Source: Brachynemurus nebulosus
Lineage: Eukaryota > Arthropoda > Insecta > Neuroptera > Myrmeleontidae
Assembly: GCA_035578155.1 (NCBI GenBank)
Contig: JAPWDM010000004.1
Coordinates: 55,353,376-55,417,375, forward strand
DNA length: 64,000 nucleotides
Direction: 5' to 3'
The notes below the pieces were generated by a model. It did not search any database. It was not told the DNA's origin and saw only the letters and a list, made by a program, of their open reading frames with translations. Below, piece after piece: positions 39,502 through 50,125 of the stretch (position 1 is the first letter of the stretch; the number at the start of each line of letters is the position of its first letter). A program made the translations under genes and the position numbers.

Positions 39502-40444
39502 TTGTTGATCATTAGTTCCCAGCAGGAGGCCCTCGCACTCCTTGAATTCATTAATACCCTCCATCCTAGAATAAATTTTACTATAGAATTTGAATCCGAT
39601 AACAAATTAAATTTCCTTGATCTTACCATAAGTAAGGATCCATATCCGAAAGTTTTGCAATGTTCTGTTTACAGAAAACCCACTCATACCGATCACTGCT
39701 TTCACGCTACTTCGTTTCATCCGCAACAGCATAAAATGGCTTTTTTCAATCATGCATTTCACAGACTGTTTACTTATCCCCTTAACAAACCTAATTTTTG
39801 TAGAGAACTCCATCATTATGCATATTGGTTGTCGTAACGGCTACACACTAGTTTCTTTATAATATCTACCTACTTTTGAGCCGTAAATTAGAGTCAACTA
39901 TTTTTCCTAACCTGTCTTCTACTAACCACATAACCCCAAACCAGTATGCTTCTATTCCTTTTATCAACTAACAGGCGAGTCTGTTTAACAAAATCTTCTG
40001 TGATCACAACATTAAACTTAGTTTCTCTTCCTCTAACACTTTGTTATCTTTGTTAGTGAAATCTAAGGACTCAAGTCTCGTATTTAAGAAGTCCGGTATC
40101 TATAAATACGTCTGCCCTGAATGTAAAGTCTCTTACACGTGACAAACAGGCAGAAAATTCATTATTAGGTTTAACGAACATACATATGGCAGCCGTAAAA
40201 TCAGCGAACCCCGGAATTTTTCTGCCATACCACAACACATCATTGATAGTGATCACGTTTTTAACCTTGAATCTGATTTCGAAACCCTGCATATTTGCAC
40301 TAAAGGAACCTTTATGAATTATTTAGAAACTCTTAGAATAGCACAGGACGTTAGCTTGGACAACCCTGTTTTGAATGAAACCACGCAACTATTTGATTTC
40401 AATACGTCATTACAATTAGTACAGCGCATGCGCGATCTTTTTTG
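39502..40444 (+). pseudogene. Penelope-like element D, decayed 3' half
   Basis: An open segment (39502-39837) encodes the part after the RT active site: HPRINFTIEFESDNKLNFLD, YRKPTHTDHCFHATSFHPQQ, HKMAFFNHAFHRLF. These are clear relatives of element C. The linker is broken by stops. The GIY-YIG domain resumes near 40050 with SGIYKYVCPECKVSYT, an in-frame stop where Gly is expected, then QTGRKFIIRFNEH, and it ends at QRMRDLF (about 40444). RT catalytic motifs are absent. It belongs to the same lineage as element C but is clearly more decayed. Confidence 0.8.
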
Positions 40445-41217
40445 AGTTCTATCTACGGTTTTCAGTTCAATCATAAGTTGACCGCTGTTTATTTCGTGTG
40501 CATTAGTTTTATTGTGTGTAACTTTCATTTTCATAATGGTGACTTTGTATCACAATCCTTTGTTTTTCAATTTTTTTAATTATTTATTGTCAATCAGTGA
40601 TACTTGAGTTGAAACTGTGCCTGGTCATTTTTATTCCTCTAATTTATATCTTTTTCTTTTTATTTTTTAAAGGTTTTTTTGCATTTCACTTAAAATGTAA
40701 TTCATAATTGATTAATTTCAATCTATTGTTTTAGATAATTCTTTTCTCGAATTTTTGGGTGTGGCATTTTCGTTTTTCTTTGTTCTCCAAACCCCTCTAA
40801 TATTTTTAAAAAAACTTAAAATTAAAGTGTAATTTCACTCAAAGTGTATTTATCCATGCATTTTCATTATGTTTTGGAGAAATTTTGTTTTGTTTTTTCA
40901 CACCAGATAATAATTTTTTAAAATTTTTTAAAAAATCTCTTATTTTTATCTTTGACAATTTAAAATGCTCTTTTAAATGTTCTGCTTTTGACTGCGTGTT
41001 TTGAGTCTGTTGTTTTTGAGAATGACTATTGTTATAGTCGAAACTAGTCAAACGTGACCTTTTCATTTTCTCTTGTATTGTATTGTTTTTCATTTTTTTT
41101 AATTTCTTTTCGCTATGTTGATAATTTGATGTAGTGATTTTTATCACTCTTTTTGCGGGCTTGTCGTCCTTTCTATTACTAATTGTTAGTTATTGATTGT
41201 TTATTTTTTAAGTTTAA
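40445..41217. other. Non-coding stretch with an unassigned minus-strand open frame
   Basis: A minus-strand frame (41147-40839, about 102 codons) is rich in Lys, Asn and Gln (KKLKKMKNN, HSQKQQTQNTQSK). It lies downstream of the gag-like fragment and may be the rest of that element, but it has no recognisable motif. Confidence 0.3.
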
Positions 41218-42084
41218 TTAATTTATTTTATTTTCTTGACTATTACAATTTGTACAATTTATGTGTTTATTATCTAAATTGACGTCTCCTTCCCCAGTTG
41301 ACGTAATGTGGTTTTGAAATTTATGGTGTAATTCTCTTTTAAATTTTCTTTTTGTACTAAAATGGTTGTGTTGATAATAAAGAAAATTTCTTTGATTGTA
41401 AGTATAATTACCATATCTTAAGCTATTTCTAAATCGCGATATTGTCGAAAGCCCTCTGGACGATTTTGCCAAGTATCAATTTCAATAGCCCTCCCCTCAT
41501 TTCTGTCATGATTATCTGTATTTATCGTTATTACATTGGTATTTCTATTTTCTTGTTGGGATAAGTTTTGTGGTTCTTGATTTGAATTTCTGTGTGTATT
41601 ATAATATTGTGCATTATAATTAGAATCATTGTTGCGTGTATTAGCGTTAAAATTAAAATGTCTGTTATGATTTCGATTTTCAAAATTTGAAAAATTTCTG
41701 TGCATACCCATCCGATAGTTATTTGTATTATTGTTATAGCTAATTCGTTGATTCTCAGTATACTGATTGTTTCTGTTACCACATAAATTTCGCTCGCTTT
41801 CGTTATGAAAATTCTGTGTATTATATGTGACAGAATTTTCATTTCGATTGAATGATCTTTCATCATTTCCTCTGTTACTAATTCTTTCGTAATATTCTAG
41901 GGAATCTTTTAATAGATCAATGTTTGAGATGTTATTGTTACCCAAGTATAATATTAAGTCTCTGGGGAAATGATTTAGAATAATGTTAATAAGTTCTTGT
42001 TCAGAAGATGGTATTAAAAATGTTTGGTGATAGAATACCATTTTAATAAATGCACAACGAAATTTGTGCGGCAAATACCTTGTT
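41218..42084 (-). pseudogene. C-terminal part of an LTR-retrotransposon Gag, split by the 21-kb element
   Basis: Minus-strand frames encode a capsid-like helical segment (SSEQELINIILNHFP, YLGNNNISNIDLLKDSLEYY) followed by a long Asn/Arg-rich tail. A second overlapping frame (41472-41218) continues past the stop at 41418. The same order, capsid segment then Asn-rich tail, occurs in the gypsy element at 54.2-55.2 kb. The open frame extends to 42197 only because it reads into the inverted repeat of the 21-kb insertion; the true gene part ends at the target duplication CTTGTT (42079-42084). The N-terminal part is at 63135-63894. Confidence 0.6.
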
Positions 42085-42668
42085 AGTAGTAGTTTTTGGA
42101 CAGAACCACCTCCCCACCTCCTGACTTTTTGAGCGACCTCGGGAGGTGGTAAAACCACCGAGGCGGTTCTAGAAGCCTCCGGCGGTGGGTGGAGCAAAAT
42201 TTGGTCTCCAACCTAACGATATCTAGTGAAATTTTTTCTAACCTAACAGAACCCAGCGGAACTTGATCCAACCTAACAGAACCCAATAAAATTTGGTTTA
42301 TCCTAACTTGATTTATTCTAACCTAAAAATTAAAAATTTCCGTAACAGATGGCGCAGCCACCTTCCTGTAAATTCGCTACTAGATGGCTCTCATAGTCTG
42401 GATAATAGCGATCCCTGTGCGTAAGTTTGAAAAATTGTCAACAGATGGTGCTAAAAATCCTTTTCGATAGTTAAACTAGCCATTAAAAGATGGCGTTGCC
42501 AGTCTGAACCGCCGCGAATTCTGTACCTAGATTCAAAATTCCATGAAAAGATGTCGTTGCTAGTCTGGACCTCCGGGGACTCTGTACCTAGATTCGAAAT
42601 TCCATGAAAAGAATGTGTTGCTTTCATAATTTTATAATATTTTTATCTGAAAACGGGTTTATACAGGT
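42085..42668 (+). repeat. Left terminal inverted repeat of the 21-kb element
   Basis: Order from the outside: AGTAGTAG end, a GC-rich block (GGCGGTTCTAGAAGCCTCCG), a stretch of imperfect CCAACCTAACAGAACCC units, CCGTAACAGATGGCGCAGCC, then imperfect units of about 64 bases around GATGGCGTTGCCAGTCTGAA...ATTCCATGAAAA. It ends in TTATAATATTTTTATCTGAA. All parts occur inverted at 62598-63128. Reading frames through it are incidental. Confidence 0.85.
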
Positions 42669-42710
42669 TTTTCTTTAAATAAAAATACATTTTTTTTTTA
42701 TTTTAATAAA

Positions 42711-42716
42711 TTTATT
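42711..42716 (-). terminator. Poly(A) signal AATAAA for the 42745-43131 gene
   Basis: AATAAA on the minus strand about 30 bases after the stop codon. Confidence 0.55.
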
Positions 42717-42744
42717 TAAAAGAAATATTTTACAATAAAAATAT

Positions 42745-43131
42745 TTAAATGTTATTACAATAGTATTTGTATATGGATATGACATTTTCCATGGCGCAAG
42801 CTGCTCCGGAATTATGGCCGCATCGAGGAGTAGTGTATGTTGATGTTATGATTCTCAACTTGGGACAAATTGTTATTTCTTCAAAGTTCATAATGGGCGC
42901 TGACGGTAGTAGTCTTTTCAAATACCGCACTTTTTCTTCTCCTTTCGTATAAATGTTTCGAGTTCCGTGTAGATTGTTTATTAAAATGTATTGTAGTTCC
43001 TCGTATTCAATATATCCGTCCATCCAGGCGAACCCATGATGATTTCTCCGTAACCAGCGAGCCGTGCGCTGATCTTTTTCACTTAATCCGCAAAACGGTA
43101 TTGGTGATTTGAAAATATAGTGTTGTAGCAT
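42745..43131 (-). CDS. Small protein with HHG, KGEEK and CPKL motifs, function unknown
   Basis: A 128-codon intact frame. The N-terminus reads YIFKSPIPFCGLSEKDQRTA, then WLRRNHHGFAWMDGYI and YEELQYIL. The middle has IYTKGEEKVRYLKRLLP. The C-terminus has NFEEITICPKLRI, then CGHNSGAACAMENVISIYKY. I do not recognise a named domain; the spaced Cys/His at the end (CGH...CA) could bind metal. The frame stays open 15 codons upstream of this Met (RNWLCSDENCGEDY), with Cys residues in keeping, so translation may begin earlier or at a non-AUG codon. A TATA box lies about 45 bases upstream and AATAAA 30 bases downstream. It sits just inside the left terminal repeat and reads towards it. Confidence 0.65.
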   Translation of the reverse strand: MLQHYIFKSPIPFCGLSEKDQRTARWLRRNHHGFAWMDGYIEYEELQYILINNLHGTRNIYTKGEEKVRYLKRLLPSAPIMNFEEITICPKLRIITSTYTTPRCGHNSGAACAMENVISIYKYYCNNI

Positions 43132-43171
43132 ATAATCTTCACCACAATTTTCGTCAGAACACAGCCAATTC

Positions 43172-43180
43172 CTTTATATA
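43172..43180 (-). promoter_or_regulatory. TATA box (TATATAAAG) upstream of the 43131 start
   Basis: TATATAAAGG on the minus strand about 42 bases upstream of the ATG at 43131, in front of a frame that stays open. The short distance implies a very short leader or a start further downstream. Confidence 0.45.
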
Positions 43181-43380
43181 GAATTTCCCATTTGTTGAAT
43201 TTGGAAATCCTTGGAAGTCAACAATTGCTGCATCGGCCTTCATTGTGCGTTGTCTAGAGCGGAACTGTTGGGCTTAGAATTCAGTAACTAATGTTTTCTT
43301 TAAAATAAAAACTGGTTTTTATAGGTGTGAGCTTGCTTAAATAAGCCGTGTGTATACATGTTTTACTGACGCCATTAATA

Positions 43381-45363
43381 TCCCAGTCAACATTCTGACG
43401 TCTTAATGAATTCATAAAGAATTCATATTTCTGATTTGGACGTCAGAAAACAAGTTCAGAAAGATATCTTTATGAATTCATAAAGATATCTTATGCGTCA
43501 ATTTATGAACAGATTATGAAGTCTTAAATATGATGTCTTAAAGAATTCTTTTTTCTAACTTCAGAATTGCGATGTCTTAAACAGCTCATATTTCTGACGT
43601 CTGAAAAAAAAATATCTAAATTGAGAATTCATTATTAAGAAGTCATATGTCTGACTTCAGAATTATGATGTCTTAAATAGTTCATATTTCTGACGTCTTA
43701 AAGAATTCATATTCCTGACTTCAGAATTAGCTCATATTTCTGATGTCTTAAACAGCTCATATTTCTGACGTCTTAAAAAAGATGACTTTAAGAGGACTAT
43801 ACCAAGAATTCGTTGAAAATATTAAGCGTAATTTGCAAAATAAAAGAAATATAATTAATTTAGTTAATTTTATTTATTTACATAACTGTATATGTACAAC
43901 GTATATTAAATGTATTTAAAATATTAACATTTAAGATTAAATTTACTCCAGTATTTTATCAGGAAATATCACAATTTGTAAACTAGTCACAATAAAAACA
44001 GTCAAAAACACTAACTAACCATACTCAATATCCCATCAATCCACAAATTATTATCATAACTTCATAAATTAACACTATCATAAATTCACTTCCTTCAATT
44101 CATTTTCACTTTAACTAATTTTCTTTAAGCTACCATATTTTATTTTTGTTTAGTATCACCATCACCATCATTTTCATCTTGTGCTAAATTTCTCTCCTAT
44201 TTTAATCTTCTATTTTTTTGACTTTTGAATAAATAATGAAATGCTTTTCTTTTAGACATTATGTTGTTAACGTTGTCAATAAAAATATTAACTTCAATAC
44301 ATTACATTGTTCGTTTGTTTTCTGTTTTTTCCTTACATCCGAAATATGAACTAAGTAAGAAGTCTTAATAATGAAGTCAGAAATAAGAGCTGTTTAAGAC
44401 ATCAGAAATATGAGTTCAAAAAGCAGTCAGAAATGAGAACTGTTTAAGAAATCAGAAATATGAGTTCAAAAAGTAATCAAAAATAAGAGCTGTTTAAGAC
44501 ATCCAAAATATGAGTTCATAAAACAATCAGAAATAAGAACTGTTTAAGACATCAAAAATATGAATTCATAAAGTATTCAGAAATAAGAATTGTTTAAGAC
44601 ATCAGAAATATGAATTCATAAAGTAGTCAGAAATAAAAGCTTTTTAAGACATCCAAAATATGAGTTCATAAAACAATCAGAATTAAGAACTATTTAAGAC
44701 ATCAGAAATATGAGTACAAAAAGTGGTCAGAAATGAGAACTGTTTAAGACATCAGAAATATGAATTCATAAAGTAGTCAGAAATAAGAACTGTTTAAGAC
44801 ATCAGAAATATGAATTCATAAAGTAGTCAGAAATAAGAACGGTTTAAGACATCATATTTCTGATGTCTTAAATAAGACTTCTTTATGAATTCATTTAGAT
44901 GTCCTAATATTGTTTAAATTATTTTTGTTAGTGGTTTCTATAGAAAAAATAATAATATATTTATAGGATATTTTTTTAAGACATCAGAAATATGAGCTAA
45001 TTCTGAAGTCAGAAATATGAATTCTTTAAGTCATTATATTTATGAAGTCTTAAACAGCTCCTAAATCGACGCATATCTTTATGAATTCATAAGAATACCT
45101 TTCTGATAATGTTTTTTGACATCTTAAATATGATTCCTTTAAGACATCTTTAAGAAGTCTTATTTAAGAAGTCCGAAAGATGTCAGAAAAAAGATGTCTA
45201 TTTGATATCATTAAATTGAATTCATATTTAAGATATCTTTAAGAACTCTTATTTCTGACTTCTTAAAAAAGATGTCTTAAAGATGTCATATTTACAGTTC
45301 AGAAAGATGTCAGAAAAAAGACTTCATAAAGACATCTTTCTGACTTTATTGTACTCACTGGGA
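43381..45363. mobile_element. Foldback element with satellite-like inverted arms
   Basis: Ends are TCCCAGT and ACTGGGA with TA on both outer sides. Arms (43388-43800 and 44330-45356) are built from degenerate repeats of about 25 bases in opposite orientation, containing GACRTCTTAA, ATTTCTGACTTC and GAATTCATAAAG. The regular core of the right arm (44340-44850) has 50-base dimers: CAGAAATAAGAACTGTTTAA then GACATCAGAAATATGAATTC then ATAAAGTAGT. The middle (43800-44330) is AT-rich with no ORF. The structure recalls Drosophila FB elements, where long repetitive inverted arms surround a short core; homology to FB is not claimed. Confidence 0.7.
44340..44850. repeat. 50-bp tandem array (dimer of related 25-bp units)
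   Basis: About ten consecutive units of CAGAAATAAGAACTGTTTAA + GACAT + CAGAAATATGAATTCATAAA + GTAGT. The two halves share CAGAAATAWGAA, so the 50-base period arose from a 25-base one. Units are contiguous with scattered substitutions and no unique spacers. Confidence 0.85.
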
Positions 45364-47030
45364 TATATATTGCTACTAATACTACAAACGAAAATTTCAG
45401 TCTAATATGCAAAAATAAAAATTATGTTATAATTTGCTTTATTTAAAGTACGAAACATTACTCGAATATTATAATTCGATATAAAATTCACATAATTGTG
45501 TATGTATATTTGCTATTATGAACCTTATGTAACTTAAATAAACGACTATTTGTAGAAATAAATTTATTTTTTATTCATATGCAGATTTTTGCTAGCAAAA
45601 GTAATCAGTTTTAAAACTATTATCAATGTTATAAAAAATTAATTTGAAATTAAAGGTACACGCTATAGAAAGGTTCACGCTATAGCGTGCATTTGCTTTT
45701 AATTATGTATTGTAAAAATATGCATTGTTCGCCATTTATTTAAAAAAATTGTAACTTAATCTGTACAGTACTCTGTTGAAAGTAAGGGCTTCTATACTGT
45801 TAAAATCATGTTTCACAATATGAATACATTTTCTTTAAGAAAATCCTATCCTTTATATTTTTAAAACTTAATATGTAATACGGATAATTTAAAATAGTTT
45901 TAAACATTTAGTTTCTTCTCATAGATATTTTTAGCCTTAATTGCACATATTCGCAATATTTTAACAAAATTTCCTTTTAATATTTTATAACTTATCTAAA
46001 AAATTTGTCTGTTTTTGTCAAATTTATTACTTGTTATTGTTAAAAATTAGTTAAATATATGTATAGAAAAACTATACGTATTAGGTGGCTGCTAGTTTTG
46101 TAAACGACTGTGTTTGTTTTCGCATATTAAAAACGTCAAACATCCTCTTTGTTACTTTAAATTCGATGGATTTTTTTTCCAGTAAACTAGGGGATTAATT
46201 ATACAGAGCCATATTTAAATTTTTTTTCAATTCTAAAAGTCAAATTTTTTCACAATAATTTCAAAACTCTAATTTATATTTAATAAAAAATTAAAAATAA
46301 TTTCTTAACTATGTAAGTATATGTAATATTATTTATGTGTATTTTAATGATGCAAAGTTACAATCATAAAGAGCAAAATGCTGATAATCGCATATTTCGC
46401 GTTATCGCATATGTTATGCAGATCTCATATGTGTTAATCGTATTATACATGTAAATATGCTATAAGAATGTACTTGTATTGGAATTTTTATACCAGATAA
46501 AAATTTGATTGTAAAAATAGGAAATTCTGTTAATATTAGAAAATTTATTTCCGGCAATAGTATTATTGATACTAAAATTTATTACGAATAAGAACCTATT
46601 CATTTAACGTAAAATGTTTGGCCATCGATAATGTACTAGATTACAATTAGAACGATTGCTTTCTGTTTAATAAAGCGAGCATCTTTTTATAAACTGAGCA
46701 CTCAAAATTGATGTGAAAATTCTGGTTTTCTAGATAGTTATGTTAAGATACACTTTTTAGGATTAAAAAATTAATGTTGTGTTAACCTTTCTACTCCTAA
46801 ATAAAAGCATTTATACAGTTTAAAACATTTTTTAATAAAAAAAAATAGAAAATCGATAGTTTTAAACAATTTAAACAATACACATATATTATGATGAAAA
46901 TTGTAATTTGGACTGTGCAATTTTTAACTCTTTTCTGTGCATTACCCATGTCTGCTTTTAAACTATTTCCAGTCTAATTTTGTAAAAAACTTAAAAAATT
47001 ATCAGTTACAAGACGTCAATAATAAAAAAT

Positions 47031-47032
<2 letters not shown>
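45364..47032. other. AT-rich non-coding stretch of the 21-kb element
   Basis: No gene supported. A perfect 14-base palindrome CACGCTATAGCGTG lies at 45676-45689, preceded by a half copy (ACACGCTATAG). Any coding content has decayed beyond recognition. Confidence 0.4.

Positions 47033-47115
<83 letters not shown>
47033..47115. repeat. (AT)n microsatellite
   Basis: AT dinucleotide run of about 80 bases within the 21-kb element. Confidence 0.95.
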
Positions 47116-47116
<1 letters not shown>

Positions 47117-47605
47117 AATTGAAAATGTAAACTAATACTTTAAGAATATATACGTATACAGGGTGGAAAGTAAAATAATTGTCGTCGTTTTCAAGAGCGG
47201 ATGAAAACTTTAATTTGGAGTATGAAATTTTATTTTATTTCTTTCGCAGTTAAGCTGCATTCAGTTAATTAACCCTTTCCTGTTTGACAGCTTTACATCA
47301 TTACTGTTCAAACGATACTTCAAATTAACAAATCATTGATAATATGGGTGAATACTTATTGGCAAGTATTACATAGTTTACACATATGTTCTATCGCACC
47401 AGAATGTTAATAGGACAATGCAATTTAATTGTCTATATTCAGGAGCAAGTAAAAACATTACCTATTTTAATAGCTCTGAAAATATACATTGGATAGTTCA
47501 TTGTTAGAACAATCATTTCGGTGACCTTTTTTTAACGAATTACTAAAATTGTTTAAGAACTGTGGTCTGTAAGAAATTATAACACTCAAATAATTTTTAA
47601 AATAT
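47116..47605. other. Non-coding stretch before the zinc-finger gene
   Basis: TACAGGGTGGAAAGTAAAAT near 47158 resembles the start of some transposon ends, but no partner terminus was found. No gene supported. Confidence 0.35.
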
Positions 47606-47611
47606 TTTATT
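47606..47611 (-). terminator. Poly(A) signal AATAAA for the zinc-finger gene
   Basis: AATAAA on the minus strand about 74 bases downstream of the stop at 47685. Confidence 0.5.
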
Positions 47612-47684
47612 AAATAATTTGGTATACAGCTATTGGAAAAGTTACACTATTTGTTTAGTTTTCAACTCATAAAATGGTAAGAGT

Positions 47685-48005
47685 TTATTTTAGATAGATC
47701 TGTATTATTTTCGTGTTGATTTTGAAATACTGGTGCTTTATCTTCCTTTTCTTCAATGTCATTTCTTTCATGTCTCCAATGTCAAAACTATATTCGGTTT
47801 CATTATCATCATCTTCATCATTAGATTTCGACGATTCACTTTGTATTGAAAGTCTGCTCTCCGCACTGTTCACTTGTGTCCCATTATTTTCCATCTGATC
47901 ATTATTGTTTGTTTGAGGTCCCCGAGCATGCACTCTTCTTTTCATATGACGTAAAAGAGAATCTCTCCGCGAAAATCTCTTACCACAATGTGTGCACTCA
48001 AACAT
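47685..48005 (-). CDS. C2H2 zinc-finger protein, 106 aa
   Basis: Intact frame beginning directly with one C2H2 finger: C4, C7, H20, H26 (FECTHCGKRFSRRDSLLRHM), with the Phe and Leu of the finger core in place. A polar, acidic linker follows (Ser/Asn/Glu/Asp-rich, with NDEDDDNETE), then a basic stretch (LKKRKIKHQ) that could be a nuclear localisation signal. A single finger makes DNA binding alone doubtful. It may be a stand-alone regulator or the N-terminal remnant of a longer protein; Maverick polymerases and other element proteins in insects sometimes start with such fingers (inference). TATA box, initiator and poly(A) signal are all present. Confidence 0.7.
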   Translation of the reverse strand: MFECTHCGKRFSRRDSLLRHMKRRVHARGPQTNNNDQMENNGTQVNSAESRLSIQSESSKSNDEDDDNETEYSFDIGDMKEMTLKKRKIKHQYFKINTKIIQIYLK

Positions 48006-48047
48006 TTTTTTTTCGATAGATGTGAATAGTTTGATTTATAGCATAAC

Positions 48048-48081
48048 ACTGATTAGTTCTATATCGACGTGACCTTATATA
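48048..48081 (-). promoter_or_regulatory. Core promoter of the zinc-finger gene: TATA box plus TCAGT initiator
   Basis: On the minus strand TATATAA (48075-48081) is followed 29 bases later by TCAGT (48048-48052), the classical arthropod initiator at the classical spacing. The ATG at 48005 is about 45 bases further on. This is the best promoter in the window. Confidence 0.65.
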
Positions 48082-48104
48082 GTACAACCAGAGCAGAATT
48101 GACG

Positions 48105-48545
48105 TAAAGTAACACCAACACCAAAAATACACCAAATGATACCAAAAATACACCAAAAGTAAACCAAAATTATACCAAAACGACACCAAATAACACCAAA
48201 ATGACATCAAAATTACACCAAAATTACACCAAAAATACGCCAAATAACACCAAAATTACACCAAAAATACACTAAATAACACCAAAATTACACCAAATTA
48301 CACCAAAATTACACCAAAATTACACCAAAAATACACTATTTAACACCAAAATTACACCAAATTACACCAAAAATACACCATTTAACACCAAAATTACACC
48401 AAATAACATCAAAATTACACCAAACTTACACCAAATTACACCAAAATGACACCAAAATTACACCAAATTACACCAAAATGACACCAAAGTTACACCAAAT
48501 TACACCAAAATGACACCAAATTACACCAAAAATACACCAAAATTA
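48105..48545. repeat. Minisatellite of ACACCAAAAWT-type units
   Basis: About 40 imperfect units of 10-13 bases: ACACCAAAATT, ACACCAAAAAT, ACACCAAATA, ACACCAAAATG. It begins within 25 bases upstream of the TATA box of the zinc-finger gene. An inverted short array of the same unit lies at 49705-49800. Confidence 0.9.
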
Positions 48546-48548
48546 CGT

Positions 48549-48905
48549 GTCTGGTATTTTTGTTTGTTCTACACACCAGTTAAGTCTCATCAAAATCGGG
48601 AATTGTTACTTGAAGACCTATCCCTCTAAGTAGGTATGAGCCAATCTGGTAGTGAAACTTGGAATTTACAGAGCTCAAAGGTGGCTGCGCCATCTATTAG
48701 GGAAAATTTGGATTCTTAGCTTAAGCTAAGTTCGCTTAGGTCTCGTTAGGTTATACCAAATTTCGTTGGGTTGGGCTGCCCCTGAATATAGGCAATTACA
48801 CCGCGTTGCCAAGTGGCCCCATACCTACTGGATAGGTCCTTAAGTGATAATTCCCGATTTTGATGAGACTTGATCGGTGTGTAGAACAAACAAAAATACC
48901 ACACA
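48549..48905. mobile_element. MITE-like element with about 75-bp inverted repeats
   Basis: GTCTGGTATTTTTGTTTGTT and following bases through ACTTGAAGACCTATCC (48549-48625) are inverted at 48832-48905 (GGATAGGTCCTTAAGTGATA through ACAAAAATACCACAC). The core contains GGTGGCTGCGCCATCT followed by a GGAAAATTTGGAT-TTAG stretch and TTAGGT motifs. This resembles the part of the 21-kb element's terminal repeat around GGTGGCTGCACCATCTGTTA (62850-62930). It may thus carry a piece of that terminal repeat. Confidence 0.55.
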
Positions 48906-49317
48906 CATATTTTTTTTTATCTGCTATAAAAACCATTTAAGGGGTGAAATCGACCTTCGAAGTTGGGGGTGAAAATTTAATTTTATCAAATTATTCGAAA
49001 ACTATAACAACTAGAAGAAAAATTTAAATTGGTATAATCCTTTATTTTTAAAGACCTTTCTATTGGCATACTCAAATCCAGGGTCGGACCTATCAGAGGG
49101 GCATTGACGATAAAATTGGGGGTGAAATTTGAAACAGGGTGAAAATAGTTTGACCAATTAAAATATTAATATCAAATATGAAAACTGCATCAAAATCAAT
49201 ATTAGTTTACCTGTTTTTACTAAACGCCGTACCGTTAAAACTAAAAGGTTAAATCTTAATCTAAAATCTTACATATTCATTCTATATTTTATCTATAATA
49301 CCGTTAGAAATAACTAT
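48906..49317. other. Non-coding stretch between two minisatellites
   Basis: No gene supported. Contains GGGGTGAAATTTGAAA-type sequence and a GTTAAAACTAAAAGG stretch; nothing recognised. Confidence 0.35.
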
Positions 49318-49704
49318 TTCTCTTTGGGAGTGACTCTTTTGGGAGTGACTCATTTGGGAGTGAGTCTTTTCGGAGTGACTCTTTGGTAGTGACTCATTTG
49401 GGAGTGACTCTTTTGGGAGTGACTCTTTTGGAAGTGACTCTTTAAGAGTGACTCTTTTTGGAGTGACTCTTTGGGAGTGACTATTCGGGAGTGATTCATT
49501 TGGGAGTGACTCTGTTGGGAGTGACTTTTGGGAGTGACTCTGTTGGGAGTGACTTTTGGGAGTGATTCTTTGGGAGTGACTCTTTGGGAGAGACTCTTTG
49601 GGAGTGACTCTTTTCGGAGTGACTCCTTTGGGAGTGACTCTTTTGGGAGTGACTCTTTTCGGAGTAACTCTTTTCAGAGTGACTCTTTTCGGAGTGACTT
49701 CTCT
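49318..49704. repeat. Minisatellite of TTTTGGGAGTGACTC-type units
   Basis: About 25 imperfect units of 14-17 bases (TTTGGGAGTGACTC with TTTTCGGAGTGACTC variants). Frames on both strands stay open (49282-49773 minus; 49528 and 49598 plus) because the unit has no stop in several frames. They encode only repeats such as KRVTPKRVTPKE and are not genes. Confidence 0.9.
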
Positions 49705-49800
49705 CTCTTTTGATGTAATTTTGGTGTATTTTTGGTGTAATTTGGTGTATTTTTGGTGTATCTTTGGTGTCATTTGGTGTATCTTTGGTGTAATATGTGA
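49705..49800. repeat. Inverted short copy of the ACACCAAAAT minisatellite
   Basis: TTTTGGTGTAATTTGGTGTA-type units, about eight of them, in opposite orientation to the array at 48105-48545. The two arrays bracket 49318-49704 and the MITE-like element. Confidence 0.85.
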
Positions 49801-50010
49801 TGTGTAAGCTATTTTACTATGCGAGAGGTTAATTTTTGCATTCTAAGAAATCTTTTATAGATATTATTGTACGAATAATTTTTATCATTAATTTATATTT
49901 GCATGGTAACATACCAAAATTATGAAAATTTAACTTTTAAAAAGAAAAATTTGTGCGAAAAAAATATTTTAAATTTTATTCACGGAATTCTTATAACACA
50001 TCCTGTACAT

Positions 50011-50125
50011 TCTAAAAATTGTAAAAGAATGTTTTTTTAAATAGAAGTTTTGTAATCTGGAATCATTTCTTCCGTTAGTTGGGTCGTGTAATATGAAATA
50101 TCGTTTTACAACCACTTGGCCTATA
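50011..50125. repeat. Partial satellite unit left of the gypsy element
   Basis: TTGTAATCTGGAATCATTTC and GTTGGGTCGTGTAATATGAA and ACCACTTGG match the second half of the 156-bp satellite unit at 57331-57486. The gypsy element therefore inserted into this satellite. Confidence 0.7.

Noticed and set aside
44340..44850. Regularly spaced repeat resembling a CRISPR array
   Set aside because: Units are contiguous 50-bp tandem repeats without unique spacers, in a eukaryotic foldback element.
49282..49807. 163-aa minus-strand frame and two plus-strand frames with regular repeats
   Set aside because: They translate the GGGAGTGACTC minisatellite; several frames are open at once, as expected for a stop-free repeat unit.
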